A stretch of 64,000 bases of DNA from Ignavibacteriota bacterium (GTDB lineage: Bacteria > Bacteroidota > Ignavibacteria > Ignavibacteriales > Melioribacteraceae): the NCBI GenBank assembly GCA_016716225.1, contig JADJWT010000001.1:3110501-3174500 (forward strand). The letters run 5' to 3'. The translations under genes and the position numbers were made by a program. The notes under the pieces were generated by a model, which was not told the DNA's origin, did not search any database, and saw nothing but the letters and a program-made list of their open reading frames with translations. Positions within the stretch are counted from its first letter, which is position 1. The number at the start of each line of letters is the position of its first letter. Below, in pieces: positions 38,301 to 46,218 of the stretch.

Positions 38301-38896
38301 TAGCTCAAGGAAAAAATGTTAATATTTTAGTTCTTGATACTGAAGTTTACTCAAATACCGGTGGACAAATGTCAAAAGCAACCGGATTAGGTGCAGTTGC
38401 AAAATTTGCTGCTGCTGGAAGACCAAATCCTAAAAAAGATTTGGGAATGATGGCAATGGGTTATGGAAATGTTTATGTAGCTCAAATTGCAATGGGAGCA
38501 AATGATACACAAACTTTAAAAGCAATTCTTGAAGCTGAAGCATATGATGGTCCATCTTTAATTATTGCTTATAGTCACTGTATTGCACACGGTTATGATT
38601 TAGCAAAAGGTATGGAACATCAACAATTAGCAGTTGATAGTGGACATTGGCCATTATACAGATACAATCCAGAAAATGTGAAAGAAGGCAAAAATCCACT
38701 AAAACTTGATTCAAAAGCTCCAAAAATTAAACTAGAAGATTTCATTTACACTGAAACAAGGTATAAAATGCTGCAAAAAATTGATCCGGAAAGAACAAAG
38801 TATTTACTTGGTTTGGCACAAACTGAAGTTGATAAAAAATGGAGCCATTACGAACAACTGGCATCAATGGATTATTCTAAATCTAAACAAGTCTAA
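35324..38896 (+). CDS. nifJ: Pyruvate:ferredoxin (flavodoxin) oxidoreductase
   Basis: 1190-aa single-chain enzyme that oxidises pyruvate to acetyl-CoA and CO2 with reduction of ferredoxin or flavodoxin, or runs in reverse for CO2 fixation. Domain order is as expected: pyrimidine-binding domain with AYPITPSS-like IYPITPSSGMGEM, a ferredoxin domain with two 4Fe-4S clusters (Cys697, 700, 703, 707 and Cys753, 756, 759, 763), the proximal cluster CAGCGETPY (Cys827, Cys830) and the thiamine-diphosphate motif GDGWAYDIGYGG (Asp978) with LDTEVYSNTGGQ. Length and motifs are complete. AAGGGA precedes the ATG. A DHODH-like gene follows, a pairing common in anaerobes. Confidence 0.96.
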   Translation: MERQKITIDGNEAAAYVAYHNSEVIAIYPITPSSGMGEMSDAWAAQGKKNIWGTVPHVSELQSEGGASGAVHGALQSGALTTTFTASQGLLLMIPNMYKIAGELTSTVFHVSARSLAASALSIFGDHSDVMATRQTGWALLASSSIQEVMDMAAIAHRATLESRIPFIHFFDGFRSSHEVNKIEQLSLEDLKSMIDDKLVREHRKRALTPDNPFIRGTAQNPDVYFQGREAVNKFYDACPDSVQNAMNKFAELTGRQYHLFDYFGAPDAKRVIVMMGSGSEAALEAIDYMTTRMEEKIGVLKVRLYRPFAIDKFIEVLPKTVEKIAVLDRTKEPGAIGEPLYLDVVTALIENMNSANPRFEKLPKVVGGRYGLSSKEFTPAMVKAVFDELKNDNPKNHFTVGINDDVTFTSLNYDPNFITEGEDVVRALFYGLGADGTVGANKNSIKIIGEETENYAQGYFVYDSKKSGSTTVSHLRFGKKEIHSTYLIQTANFIGVHQFNLLENFDVLENIVDGGTFLLNSPYSKEDTWNKLPQKMQHQIIDKKLNFYVIDGYAVAKQTGMGARINTIMQTCFFAISGVLPKDEAIAQIKYAIKKTYGGKGEIVVNKNYEAVDSTLAHLHKIEIPNEVTSNIILPPVVSNKAPIYVQETLAMMMKGKGDLIPVSQMPLDGTFPSATTQWEKRNIALEVPEWDPEVCIQCGKCAMVCPHATIRIKAYDKELTNNVPETYKWTEARGKEYEGLAYTIQVAVEDCTGCALCVDICPAKNKRETGKKAINMVPQIPLREKERANYDYFLNIPEFDRTKLNVGSIKGSQLLQPLFEYSGACAGCGETPYVKLVSQLFGDRAIIANATGCSSIYGGNLPTTPWAVNHEGKGPAWSNSLFEDNAEFGFGMRLSIDKQKEFAEELLKAFENVVGHDLVNSILNAVQNSEADIYEQRQRVSELKEKLKSINTDEAQNLLMIADYLVKKSVWIMGGDGWAYDIGYGGLDHVLAQGKNVNILVLDTEVYSNTGGQMSKATGLGAVAKFAAAGRPNPKKDLGMMAMGYGNVYVAQIAMGANDTQTLKAILEAEAYDGPSLIIAYSHCIAHGYDLAKGMEHQQLAVDSGHWPLYRYNPENVKEGKNPLKLDSKAPKIKLEDFIYTETRYKMLQKIDPERTKYLLGLAQTEVDKKWSHYEQLASMDYSKSKQV

Positions 38897-38901
38897 ATTA
38901 T

Positions 38902-38922
38902 GCCGCTAATTCATTTAGCGGC
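38902..38922 (+). terminator. Hairpin between nifJ and the DHODH-like gene
   Basis: GCCGCTAA and TTAGCGGC form a perfect eight-pair stem with a five-base loop, starting five bases after the nifJ stop codon. The following run (TTTATAAAA) is a poor U-tract. It could be a leaky terminator or an RNA-stability element that sets the ratio of the two gene products. Confidence 0.5.
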
Positions 38923-38955
38923 TTTATAAAAGTTTAATAAAATTTTGGAGAGAAA

Positions 38956-39957
38956 ATGGATTTATCAACAAAGTATATGGGATTAAAATTAAAGAATCCA
39001 ATAGTTCCATCAGCATCACCTTTATCACAAACCGTTGATTCTGTGAAAGCTATGGAGGATGCGGGTGCAGCAGCAGTTGTGGTTTATTCGCTTTTTGAAG
39101 AACAGATTACGCATGAATCCGGTGAATTAGATCATTATTTGAATTACGGAACGGAAAGTTATGCAGAGGCAACTTCATATTATCCCGAACAAGAAGATTA
39201 CAACTTGGGACCGTATGAATATTTAGATCATATTGCAAATTTAAAGAAAGCTACTGATATTCCAATAATTGGAAGTTTGAATGGAGTTAGCAGCGGCGGT
39301 TGGGTAAAATATGCCAAAAATATTGAACAAGCCGGAGCTGATGCTTTAGAATTAAATGTATATTACATTCCGACAAATGTTAATCTTACCGGCTCAGAAA
39401 TTGAAAATATGTATGTTGATACTTTGAAGGCCGTAAAAGATCAAATAAAAATTCCTGTTGCAATTAAACTTAGTCCATTCTTTACATCAATGTCAAATAT
39501 GGCAAGAAGATTAGATAATGCAGGAGCTGATGCTTTAGTTATGTTCAATAGATTTTATCAACCGGATTTTAATTTAGAAAAGTTGGAAGTTTTTCCTAAT
39601 CTTGTATTAAGCACAAATTGGGAAATGAGACTTCCACTAAGATGGATTGCAATTTTATACAGTAATATAAAAGCGAGCATGGCAGCAACAACCGGAATAC
39701 ATAATTACAAAGATGTATTAAAAGTTATGATGGCTGGTGGCGATGTTGCAATGATGTGCAGTGAATTATTAATGAATGGCGTTGGACGAATTACTGATAT
39801 TCTTTCCGAATTAAAAGTTTGGATGGAAGAAAACGAATATGATTCAATTGATTTGATGAAAGGAAGTATGAGTCAAAAAGCCGTTAATGAACCAGCCGCA
39901 TTTGAAAGAGCAAATTATATGAAAGCTCTGCAATCATACAGAACAAATCTTATTTAA
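38956..39957 (+). CDS. Dihydroorotate dehydrogenase-like FMN protein
   Basis: 333-aa flavin TIM barrel of the PyrD-like group. It opens MDLSTKYMGLKLKNPIVPSA, has the FMN-contacting IKLSPFFTSM strand and ends the barrel with VMMAGGDVAMMCSELL. Genuine PyrD enzymes have a Cys or Ser base in a conserved loop after a pyrimidine-binding Asn pattern; this longer relative lacks a clear version and is usually found next to nifJ rather than in pyrimidine operons. The role may be redox chemistry tied to pyruvate metabolism. GGAGAG precedes the ATG. Confidence 0.83.
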   Translation: MDLSTKYMGLKLKNPIVPSASPLSQTVDSVKAMEDAGAAAVVVYSLFEEQITHESGELDHYLNYGTESYAEATSYYPEQEDYNLGPYEYLDHIANLKKATDIPIIGSLNGVSSGGWVKYAKNIEQAGADALELNVYYIPTNVNLTGSEIENMYVDTLKAVKDQIKIPVAIKLSPFFTSMSNMARRLDNAGADALVMFNRFYQPDFNLEKLEVFPNLVLSTNWEMRLPLRWIAILYSNIKASMAATTGIHNYKDVLKVMMAGGDVAMMCSELLMNGVGRITDILSELKVWMEENEYDSIDLMKGSMSQKAVNEPAAFERANYMKALQSYRTNLI

Positions 39958-39978
39958 TTTCATAATTGTATATGAATT

Positions 39979-40010
39979 AAAAGCCATCTCAAAAGGATGG
40001 CTTTTTTTTT
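39979..40010 (+). terminator. Intrinsic terminator after the DHODH-like gene
   Basis: AAAGCCATC and GATGGCTTT pair around a seven-base loop and run into ten T residues. This is a textbook intrinsic terminator closing the nifJ unit. Confidence 0.9.
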
Positions 40011-40075
40011 ACTTTGTGAGTATTGGAATTATAAATAACTGTCAAAATTATGAATTATTTAATTTAAAGTAGTAA

Positions 40076-40330
40076 TTCCAAAAAATGTGAAAAGTGAAAT
40101 GTAGAATGTGAAAAATAGAATTAAAATTGTAGAGACTGGATAATTCATCTGTACTTTAAGTGATTTATGATATTCTTGTCAAAGAAGTTGCAACAATAGT
40201 AAATCAAAAACAAAAACCCGGTAATTATGAAGTTGAATTTGATGGAAGTAATTTAACTAGTGGAGTGTATTTCTATAAATTACAATCTGGTGATTTTATT
40301 GAAACAAAAAAGATGTTATTAATCAAATAA
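40076..40330 (+). pseudogene. Decayed T9SS sorting-tail fragment
   Basis: From 40166 the frame reads YDILVKEVATIVNQKQKPGN and on to a final LLIK and TAA 40328-40330, the C-terminal half of a T9SS sorting domain. Upstream, to about 40076, the DNA still resembles the linker of the tail at 42850-42990, including a damaged copy of the GAGACGCAA palindrome, but has stop codons. No secreted domain precedes it. This is a relic of a gene end or a failed duplication. It fills most of the gap between the terminator at 40010 and the gene at 40376. Confidence 0.75.
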
Positions 40331-40375
40331 TTTAAGTTATATTTAATATACTAATAATTTTAAGGAATCAATATT

Positions 40376-43141
40376 ATGAATGTGGGTTCCTATAAATATT
40401 CAATTGTTTTATACCTTTTTTTCATTTCTACGTTTCATTTTCAGAATTTTAATAAACCAATTAGTATTGTTCCGGATTTTCAAGTAAATGAAAATGGAGG
40501 TTACAAATATTCAAGTCAAACCGATCCTAAAATAGCTTCCGATTGCGAAGGCAATTTTGTTGTTGTTTGGGAAGATGATAGAAATGCAGGGAAGGGGATT
40601 TATTTTCAATATTTTTCTAATTCAGCTATTCCAATTAAACAAAATATAAAAATTTTAGATAATATTTCTCCTTCCACAATAAGCAAATTTCCAAAGGTTT
40701 TAATGTTAAACGATGGTAGCTTTATAATAATTTGGTTTCAACTGAGTAATTCAAATTATGAAATTTGTTTTAATCATTATTCAAAAGAACTTGAGCAAAT
40801 TGGAAATACAATAAAATTTGAAATTGGTAATTTGTATAGTGCCGAGTCTCAAATATTTATGAATGAATCGGGAAAAATCTTAATAGCTTGGATGGAATAT
40901 AATGCAGATGAAAGTAAAAGTATTTTTGCTCAAATGTTTTCTTCAGATTTTACAGCTATTGGAAAAAGAATACTTCTTAAAAATGAAACGGAAAATCTAT
41001 ACATTGGATCTTATTCAATTTCATTTGATAATCTTAATAATTTTATTTTTGCTTGGAAAGAATGGAAAAGTGGAACACCAAAATTATTAATTCAAAGATT
41101 TTCAGAATTAGGTGAAAAGATTGGAATAGAAGTTAATGTAATTGATAACAATGCAGTTAATTCTAATCCATGTGATGTTACCATTGCAAATGATAGTAGC
41201 GGTAATTTCATTACAACTTGGTTTGACTCCAGAAATTCTATTTACTCAGTTGATGTTTATGCACAAAGATTCAATAAAGAAGGTGAAAAAATAGGAAACA
41301 ACTTTAAGATCAATACAAGTGATTCTTATGATTCGTATACTATTGAAATTTATTACTCAGATTTCAATGAATATTTAATTACTTGGACTCAACATTCTGG
41401 AGACTTTAAAAACAATGTTTGGTATCAACGTTTAGATGAAAATGGAAATTTAATAGGAAATAATATTAAAGTAAATTCCATCCAAGATAGCATGAAAAAT
41501 ATTATGCCTACAATTACATCTGATTGTTTAGGAAATTGCTTTGTAGCTTGGGTAAAAGAAGAGCATTTAAGCGGACATTATAATTTTGATGTTTACTGTA
41601 AAAGTTTTGATATTAATAATAATCAACTTAGTGAAGAAATTAAAGTAAATGATGATGATGGAATTCCAGTTGCAGAACAATCCTCGCCGGATATTGCTGT
41701 GAGCCAAAATGGAAATTTCATTATTTGTTGGCTTGATTTTAGAAATAATTCTGGAATAGAAATTTATGCACAAAGATTTTTAAATGATGGAAGTTTTATT
41801 GGGAATAATTTCAAAGTAAGTAATAAAAAAAGTTATATTTTTTCCTCTCCGAAAATATCAATTACTCCTAATGAAAATTTTGTAATTGTTTGGATCCAAA
41901 ATCCTTTAACACAAAATCCAAATGATTTTCCCAAAACACAAATAGTCGGGCAATTTTATAATTCTAAAGGCGAAGCAATTGATTCAAATATTATTCTTTC
42001 AGAACTTCCTTTGAATTATCAAAACGATATCGGTGTAATTTCTGCAAATGGTTTGGAAAATTATATTATATCTTGGAGAACAGCTGATGATTCAACAAAT
42101 AATATAAAAATTTATTTTCAACTTTTTTCAAATAGTGGAATTGCACAATCTGATAAAATATTATTGGATGATGATATTAATTTTGAAGATCAATTTGTAC
42201 CTTCAATTTCTGTTTTTCCTAATAATAATTTTATAATTAGTTGGCTTGCTTTGGACAAAAAAGATAGTACGGAAACTTTGTTTGCTCAAATATTTTCTGC
42301 AGATTGTAATAGAATTGGTGAAAAGTATAAAATCTCTAGTAGCGACAAAAGATTATATATTGCCGGTAATAAAGTTGCTGTAAACTCTGATGGAAGTTTT
42401 AAAATTTATTGGGTTGAAGCAGACGCAATAAATCAGAAAAGGTATCTTAAATTCCAAAAGTTTACAAATGAAGGAAATATTCAAGAATCAGTTAAAACTT
42501 TAGAAGTAAATAATAGCATTTATAATAGTATTTTTGAGCCATATGCAATTGATGAAAATGGGAACTTTATAATTTTAGATTTACAAGAAATTGATTTACA
42601 TAATTACATTTACTATGCGCAACGTTTTGATAATGATGGAAATAAACTTAACTCAAATTTCAAACTTCTTAATCATGAAAATACAACAGCTGGAGGGTTT
42701 AATATTGAGATAAAAAATAGCAGAATTTATTCTACTTGGACTGAAAGTCAAAATGATAATGATAGTGATGTTTGGGCAAATATTTTAGATTGGAATAATC
42801 CGACTTCAATAAAAACGAAAGAAACTTCAGTAATACCTTTAAATTCAGAACTTTTCCAAAACTATCCAAACCCGTTTAACCCAACAACAAAAATAAAATA
42901 TACAATTCCGCAAAACGTGAAAGGTGTATCAACAAATGTAGAGACGCAAAATATTGCGTCTGTACAGCTAAAAATTTATGATATTCTTGGAAGAGAGGTT
43001 AAAACATTAGTAAATGCAAACCAAAAACCCGGAAATTATGAAGTTGAATTTGATGGAAGCAATCTGCCAAGCGGAGTTTATTTCTATAAACTACAAACCG
43101 GAGTATTTACGGAAACGAAAAAAATGATTCTTTTAAAATAA
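40376..43141 (+). CDS. Large secreted repeat protein with T9SS sorting tail
   Basis: 921-aa secreted protein. A signal peptide is followed by about 14 loosely repeated units of 50-60 residues, each with a Trp-containing strand such as GNFVVVWEDDRNAGKGIYFQ, GNFITTWFDSRN, GNFIICWLDFRN and NNFIISWLALD, and often ending YAQRF. The pattern looks like blades of a beta-propeller. The tail (about 835-921) is a T9SS sorting domain with QNYPNPFNPTTKIKYTIP, GREVKTL and LPSGVYFYKLQT. No catalytic motif is seen; a surface-binding role is an inference. AAGGAAT precedes the ATG. The last 426 bp are duplicated at 44669. Confidence 0.83.
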   Translation: MNVGSYKYSIVLYLFFISTFHFQNFNKPISIVPDFQVNENGGYKYSSQTDPKIASDCEGNFVVVWEDDRNAGKGIYFQYFSNSAIPIKQNIKILDNISPSTISKFPKVLMLNDGSFIIIWFQLSNSNYEICFNHYSKELEQIGNTIKFEIGNLYSAESQIFMNESGKILIAWMEYNADESKSIFAQMFSSDFTAIGKRILLKNETENLYIGSYSISFDNLNNFIFAWKEWKSGTPKLLIQRFSELGEKIGIEVNVIDNNAVNSNPCDVTIANDSSGNFITTWFDSRNSIYSVDVYAQRFNKEGEKIGNNFKINTSDSYDSYTIEIYYSDFNEYLITWTQHSGDFKNNVWYQRLDENGNLIGNNIKVNSIQDSMKNIMPTITSDCLGNCFVAWVKEEHLSGHYNFDVYCKSFDINNNQLSEEIKVNDDDGIPVAEQSSPDIAVSQNGNFIICWLDFRNNSGIEIYAQRFLNDGSFIGNNFKVSNKKSYIFSSPKISITPNENFVIVWIQNPLTQNPNDFPKTQIVGQFYNSKGEAIDSNIILSELPLNYQNDIGVISANGLENYIISWRTADDSTNNIKIYFQLFSNSGIAQSDKILLDDDINFEDQFVPSISVFPNNNFIISWLALDKKDSTETLFAQIFSADCNRIGEKYKISSSDKRLYIAGNKVAVNSDGSFKIYWVEADAINQKRYLKFQKFTNEGNIQESVKTLEVNNSIYNSIFEPYAIDENGNFIILDLQEIDLHNYIYYAQRFDNDGNKLNSNFKLLNHENTTAGGFNIEIKNSRIYSTWTESQNDNDSDVWANILDWNNPTSIKTKETSVIPLNSELFQNYPNPFNPTTKIKYTIPQNVKGVSTNVETQNIASVQLKIYDILGREVKTLVNANQKPGNYEVEFDGSNLPSGVYFYKLQTGVFTETKKMILLK
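42937..42966. repeat. GAGACGCAA palindrome inside the sorting-tail linker, copy 1
   Basis: AGACGCAA and TTGCGTCT form eight perfect pairs around AATA, extended by TGTA/TACA past one mismatch. It is in frame in the linker of the T9SS tail and encodes NVETQNIASV. Palindromes starting GTAGAGACG are common intergenic repeats in Bacteroidota and cyanobacteria; here one has become part of a protein. Confidence 0.75.
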
Positions 43142-43151
43142 AGGTGATAAA

Positions 43152-44408
43152 ATGAAAAAAATAGTTTTTATATTCACAATTATTGCTTTCTATTTCAATA
43201 TCATAGCTCAGACAGATAATAGAATAGTTATTGGGTGTATTGATAGTATTCAATCAAAAATATTGAATGAACAAAGAAAAGTCTGGGTCTATGTTCCTGA
43301 CCAGGGTGCGAGTAGAATTTTTAGCCAACAGCATTATCCAGTAGTTTATTTATTGGATGGGGATGCGCATTTTTATTCAGTAGTGGGTATGATTCAACAG
43401 TTGAGCAGTGTCAATGGCAATATGAAGTGCCCCAAAATGATTGTGGTGGGTATACTGAACAAAGACCGAACCAGAGACCTAACTCCTACTCATATTAATG
43501 TAGAGCTTGATCCAGACCCACCATATGTGACTATTTCTGATAGTGCTTTCTATAAAACATCAGGTGGTGGCGAAGATTTTATCGCATTTATCGAGAAGGA
43601 ATTGGTGCCACAAATCGATGCAAAATACCCAACAGCTCCATATAAAATGCTTATTGGACATTCTTTTGGAGGCTTAGCTGTTATGCAATCTTTCGTTCAT
43701 CATATAAATCTATTCAATTCTTATATTTGCATCGACCCGAGTATGTGGTGGGATAAACAAAAACTATTGAAACAAGCACAAAAGGTTTTGTCAGAGAATA
43801 ATTTTGATGGGAAATCCTTGTATTTGGGCATTGCAAATACTTTAAATGCAGATATGGATATTAAAAATGTTCAGAATGATACTTCTAGCAGCTTGAAGCA
43901 CATACGTGCAATATTAGCATTGCAAGTCACTTTAGAGAAAAACAAACAAAATGGATTAAAATATAAAGGGAAGTATTACGATGATGACACGCATGGATCT
44001 GTTCCTCTTATTACAACTTACGATGCTTTACGCTTTTTCTTCGATTTTTATCCTTTAAAACTCTCCGAAAAAGACTTTACTGATTCTACAAGTACTTTAG
44101 TTAACAAATATCTAAGCCATTTTACCCAAATCTCGAAAAAAATGGGCTATGAAATAAAACCGGATGAAGAAGAGATCAATTCAATGGGTTATGATGCACT
44201 TGAAAGAAAATTCTATAAAAAAGCAGAAAGTTTTTTTAAACTTAATTTACAAAATTACCCCGAAAGTTATAATGTATATGACTCTATGGGGGATTATTAT
44301 GAAGCCATAGGTGATAAATCAAATGCTATTAAATTTTTTGAAAAAACTTTATTAATTAAAGAGTATCCTGATACCAGAAAGAAATTAGAAAAACTTCAAA
44401 GCAAGTAA
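43152..44408 (+). CDS. Alpha/beta-hydrolase (esterase D-like) with C-terminal TPR
   Basis: 418-aa exported serine hydrolase of the esterase/IroE-like family. A signal peptide ends near IIAQ. The nucleophile elbow is IGHSFGG (Ser171), the likely catalytic His is in DDTHGSVPLI, and VYLLDGDAHFY is the usual early block. Two TPR-like helices (NVYDSMGDYYEAIGDKSNAI) close the protein. Base composition and codon choice are visibly less AT-biased than its neighbours. It lies between two direct repeats of a sorting-tail sequence, beside a serA scrap, so it was probably acquired. It may hydrolyse siderophore, peptide or carbohydrate esters. Confidence 0.85.
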   Translation: MKKIVFIFTIIAFYFNIIAQTDNRIVIGCIDSIQSKILNEQRKVWVYVPDQGASRIFSQQHYPVVYLLDGDAHFYSVVGMIQQLSSVNGNMKCPKMIVVGILNKDRTRDLTPTHINVELDPDPPYVTISDSAFYKTSGGGEDFIAFIEKELVPQIDAKYPTAPYKMLIGHSFGGLAVMQSFVHHINLFNSYICIDPSMWWDKQKLLKQAQKVLSENNFDGKSLYLGIANTLNADMDIKNVQNDTSSSLKHIRAILALQVTLEKNKQNGLKYKGKYYDDDTHGSVPLITTYDALRFFFDFYPLKLSEKDFTDSTSTLVNKYLSHFTQISKKMGYEIKPDEEEINSMGYDALERKFYKKAESFFKLNLQNYPESYNVYDSMGDYYEAIGDKSNAIKFFEKTLLIKEYPDTRKKLEKLQSK

Positions 44409-44503
44409 GAAACAGTCTAATACATCAGCTTAAATATATGCAGCCAGATTACTGCGTAAAGACTTTGATGTGTAAATACGCTACTTTGTAAAACTATTTA
44501 TAA

Positions 44504-44668
44504 TTACAATAGAACTCTTGCTTTTATGGTTTCTGGAATTGCTTTCAGTTCGCGAATAATTTCTTCCTTATGTTCTATACTATTAATGTCAATAATTACA
44601 TAACCAATATGGGACTGTCTGTAAATACGGTGATGCAATATTAAGGTTTCTTGAGGTAAACACATTTG
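44504..44668 (-). pseudogene. serA (D-3-phosphoglycerate dehydrogenase) C-terminal fragment
   Basis: Read on the minus strand to a stop at 44506-44504, one frame gives HIGYVIIDIN, then ELKAIPETIKARVLL at the end. This matches the end of the ACT domain of SerA (GYVVIDI...MKAIPGTIRARLLY in the enterobacterial protein). A neighbouring frame gives NLNIASPYLQT, the strand just before it, so a frameshift separates the two. Only about 55 codons remain. The fragment abuts the start of the duplicated sorting tail at 44669. Confidence 0.75.
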
Positions 44669-45094
44669 AATAGTAAGATTTATTCAACTTGGACTGAAAG
44701 TCAAAATGATAATGATAGTGATGTTTGGGCAAATATTTTAGATTGGAATAATCCGACTTCAATAAAAACGAAAGAAACTTCAGTAATACCTTTAAATTCA
44801 GAACTTTTCCAAAACTATCCAAACCCGTTTAACCCAACAACAAAAATAAAATATACAATTCCGCAAAACGTGAAAGGTGTATCAACAAATGTAGAGACGC
44901 AAAATATTGCGTCTGTACAGCTAAAAATTTATGATATTCTTGGTAGTGAAGTAAAAACATTGGTAAATCAAAAACAAAAACCCGGAAATTATGAAGTTGA
45001 ATTTGATGGAAGGAATTTACCGAGTGGAGTGTATTTCTACAAATTGCAATCCGATGATTTTATTGATACAAAAAAAATGATATTACTAAAATAG
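44669..45094 (+). pseudogene. Second copy of the T9SS sorting tail, without a secreted domain
   Basis: This 426-bp segment copies 42716-43141 with no length change. Bases 44687-44943 are identical to 42734-42990; the last 150 bp differ at many sites (GSEVKTLVNQKQKPGN against GREVKTLVNANQKPGN). It encodes the last blade, the linker and a full sorting domain ending KKMILLK, but has no signal peptide, and the only possible start is a TTG at 44666 in the serA scrap. It is best seen as a silent gene end, perhaps able to exchange sequence with other tails. Confidence 0.8.
44890..44919. repeat. GAGACGCAA palindrome, copy 2
   Basis: This is the exact counterpart of the palindrome at 42937-42966, inside the duplicated block. 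A decayed third version lies near 40128-40157 (TGTAGAGACT...CTGTAC). Confidence 0.75.
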
Positions 45095-45117
45095 ATAAAA
45101 TATTATTTACCACTTTT

Positions 45118-45148
45118 AAAAAGCTCTTCTAAAATGAAGAGCTTTTTT
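45118..45148 (+). terminator. Intrinsic terminator after the duplicated sorting tail
   Basis: AAAAGCTCTTC and GAAGAGCTTTT pair around TAAAAT and run into a T-tract. It insulates the ATP-grasp operon from upstream transcription. Confidence 0.9.
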
Positions 45149-45233
45149 ATTTTAAATTATGTTTTTATGAAAATACTTAATTATATTTACTCAAATTTGA
45201 AATTCTCAAATCATTAAATTCTTTAGGTGATAT

Positions 45234-46211
45234 ATGAAAAAAATTGGAATTCTATTTGGTCAAGAAAATACTTTTCCACAAGCATTTGTTGATAGAGTAA
45301 ATTCAAAAAAAGAGAAGGGAATTATTGCGGAATTAGCAAAAATTAATGTTGTTGAACAAGGTAAACCAACTCAATATGATGTTCTAATTGATAGAATTTC
45401 CCAAGATATTCCTTTCTATAGAGCATATTTAAAAAATGCTGCATTAACCGGAACTGCCGTAATTAACAATCCGTTTTGGTGGAGTGCAGATGATAAATTT
45501 TTCAATAATGCAATTGCAACAAAAATTGGTGTAAATGTTCCAAAAACCGTAATACTGCCTTCCAATCAACATCCGCCGGATACAAATGCAAATTCAATGA
45601 GAAATTTAGCTTATCCATTAGATTGGAATTACATTTTTGATTATGTGGGATTTCCGGCTTTCTTTAAACCATTTGCCGGCGGCGGATGGAAAAATGTTTA
45701 TAATCCCAAAGATATAAATGAGTTTTTTAGAGATTATCACGAAACCGGAACTTTAGTAATGTTGCTGCAAGAAGCAATTGATTTTACTGAATATTTTAGA
45801 TGTTATTGTTTGGATAGAAGAGAAGTAAAAATTATGCAGTATGATCCTAAACAGCCGCATCAATTGAGATACGTGCAAAATCCAAAACCAATAGAAAGCA
45901 AATTATTAAAAACAATTGAAGAAGATGTTTTAAAAATTAATAACGCATTAGGTTATGATTTTAACACTGTTGAATTTGCTGTGAGAGATGGAATTCCTTA
46001 TGCAATTGATTTTGGAAATCCCGCACCGGATGCAGATATAAATTCTGTTGGTGAAGAAAATTTTGAATGGGTAGTTGAAGCTGCGGCAAATATGGCAATT
46101 AGAAAAGCGAAAAATCATAAAAAAGGAAAAAATAATTTAACATGGGGAGATTTCGTTACTGCGTATACATCTGATCAAAAATTAACTTCAAATAAGAAGA
46201 AAAATAATTGA
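45234..46211 (+). CDS. ATP-grasp family ligase
   Basis: 325-aa cytoplasmic ATP-grasp protein of the RimK/glutathione-synthetase-like type. Visible parts are the opening KKIGILFGQENTFPQAFVDR, the NPFWWSADDKF region, the nucleotide-binding loop AFFKPFAGGGWKNV, the hinge LLQEAIDFTEYFRCY and the metal site AIDFGNPAPDADI. The family joins a carboxylate to an amine or thiol through an acyl-phosphate. AGGTGAT precedes the ATG. It is 7 bp ahead of a GCS2-family ligase, and a second ATP-grasp-like gene follows, so the operon probably builds or attaches a small peptide. Confidence 0.8.
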   Translation: MKKIGILFGQENTFPQAFVDRVNSKKEKGIIAELAKINVVEQGKPTQYDVLIDRISQDIPFYRAYLKNAALTGTAVINNPFWWSADDKFFNNAIATKIGVNVPKTVILPSNQHPPDTNANSMRNLAYPLDWNYIFDYVGFPAFFKPFAGGGWKNVYNPKDINEFFRDYHETGTLVMLLQEAIDFTEYFRCYCLDRREVKIMQYDPKQPHQLRYVQNPKPIESKLLKTIEEDVLKINNALGYDFNTVEFAVRDGIPYAIDFGNPAPDADINSVGEENFEWVVEAAANMAIRKAKNHKKGKNNLTWGDFVTAYTSDQKLTSNKKKNN

Positions 46212-46218
46212 GGCAATT

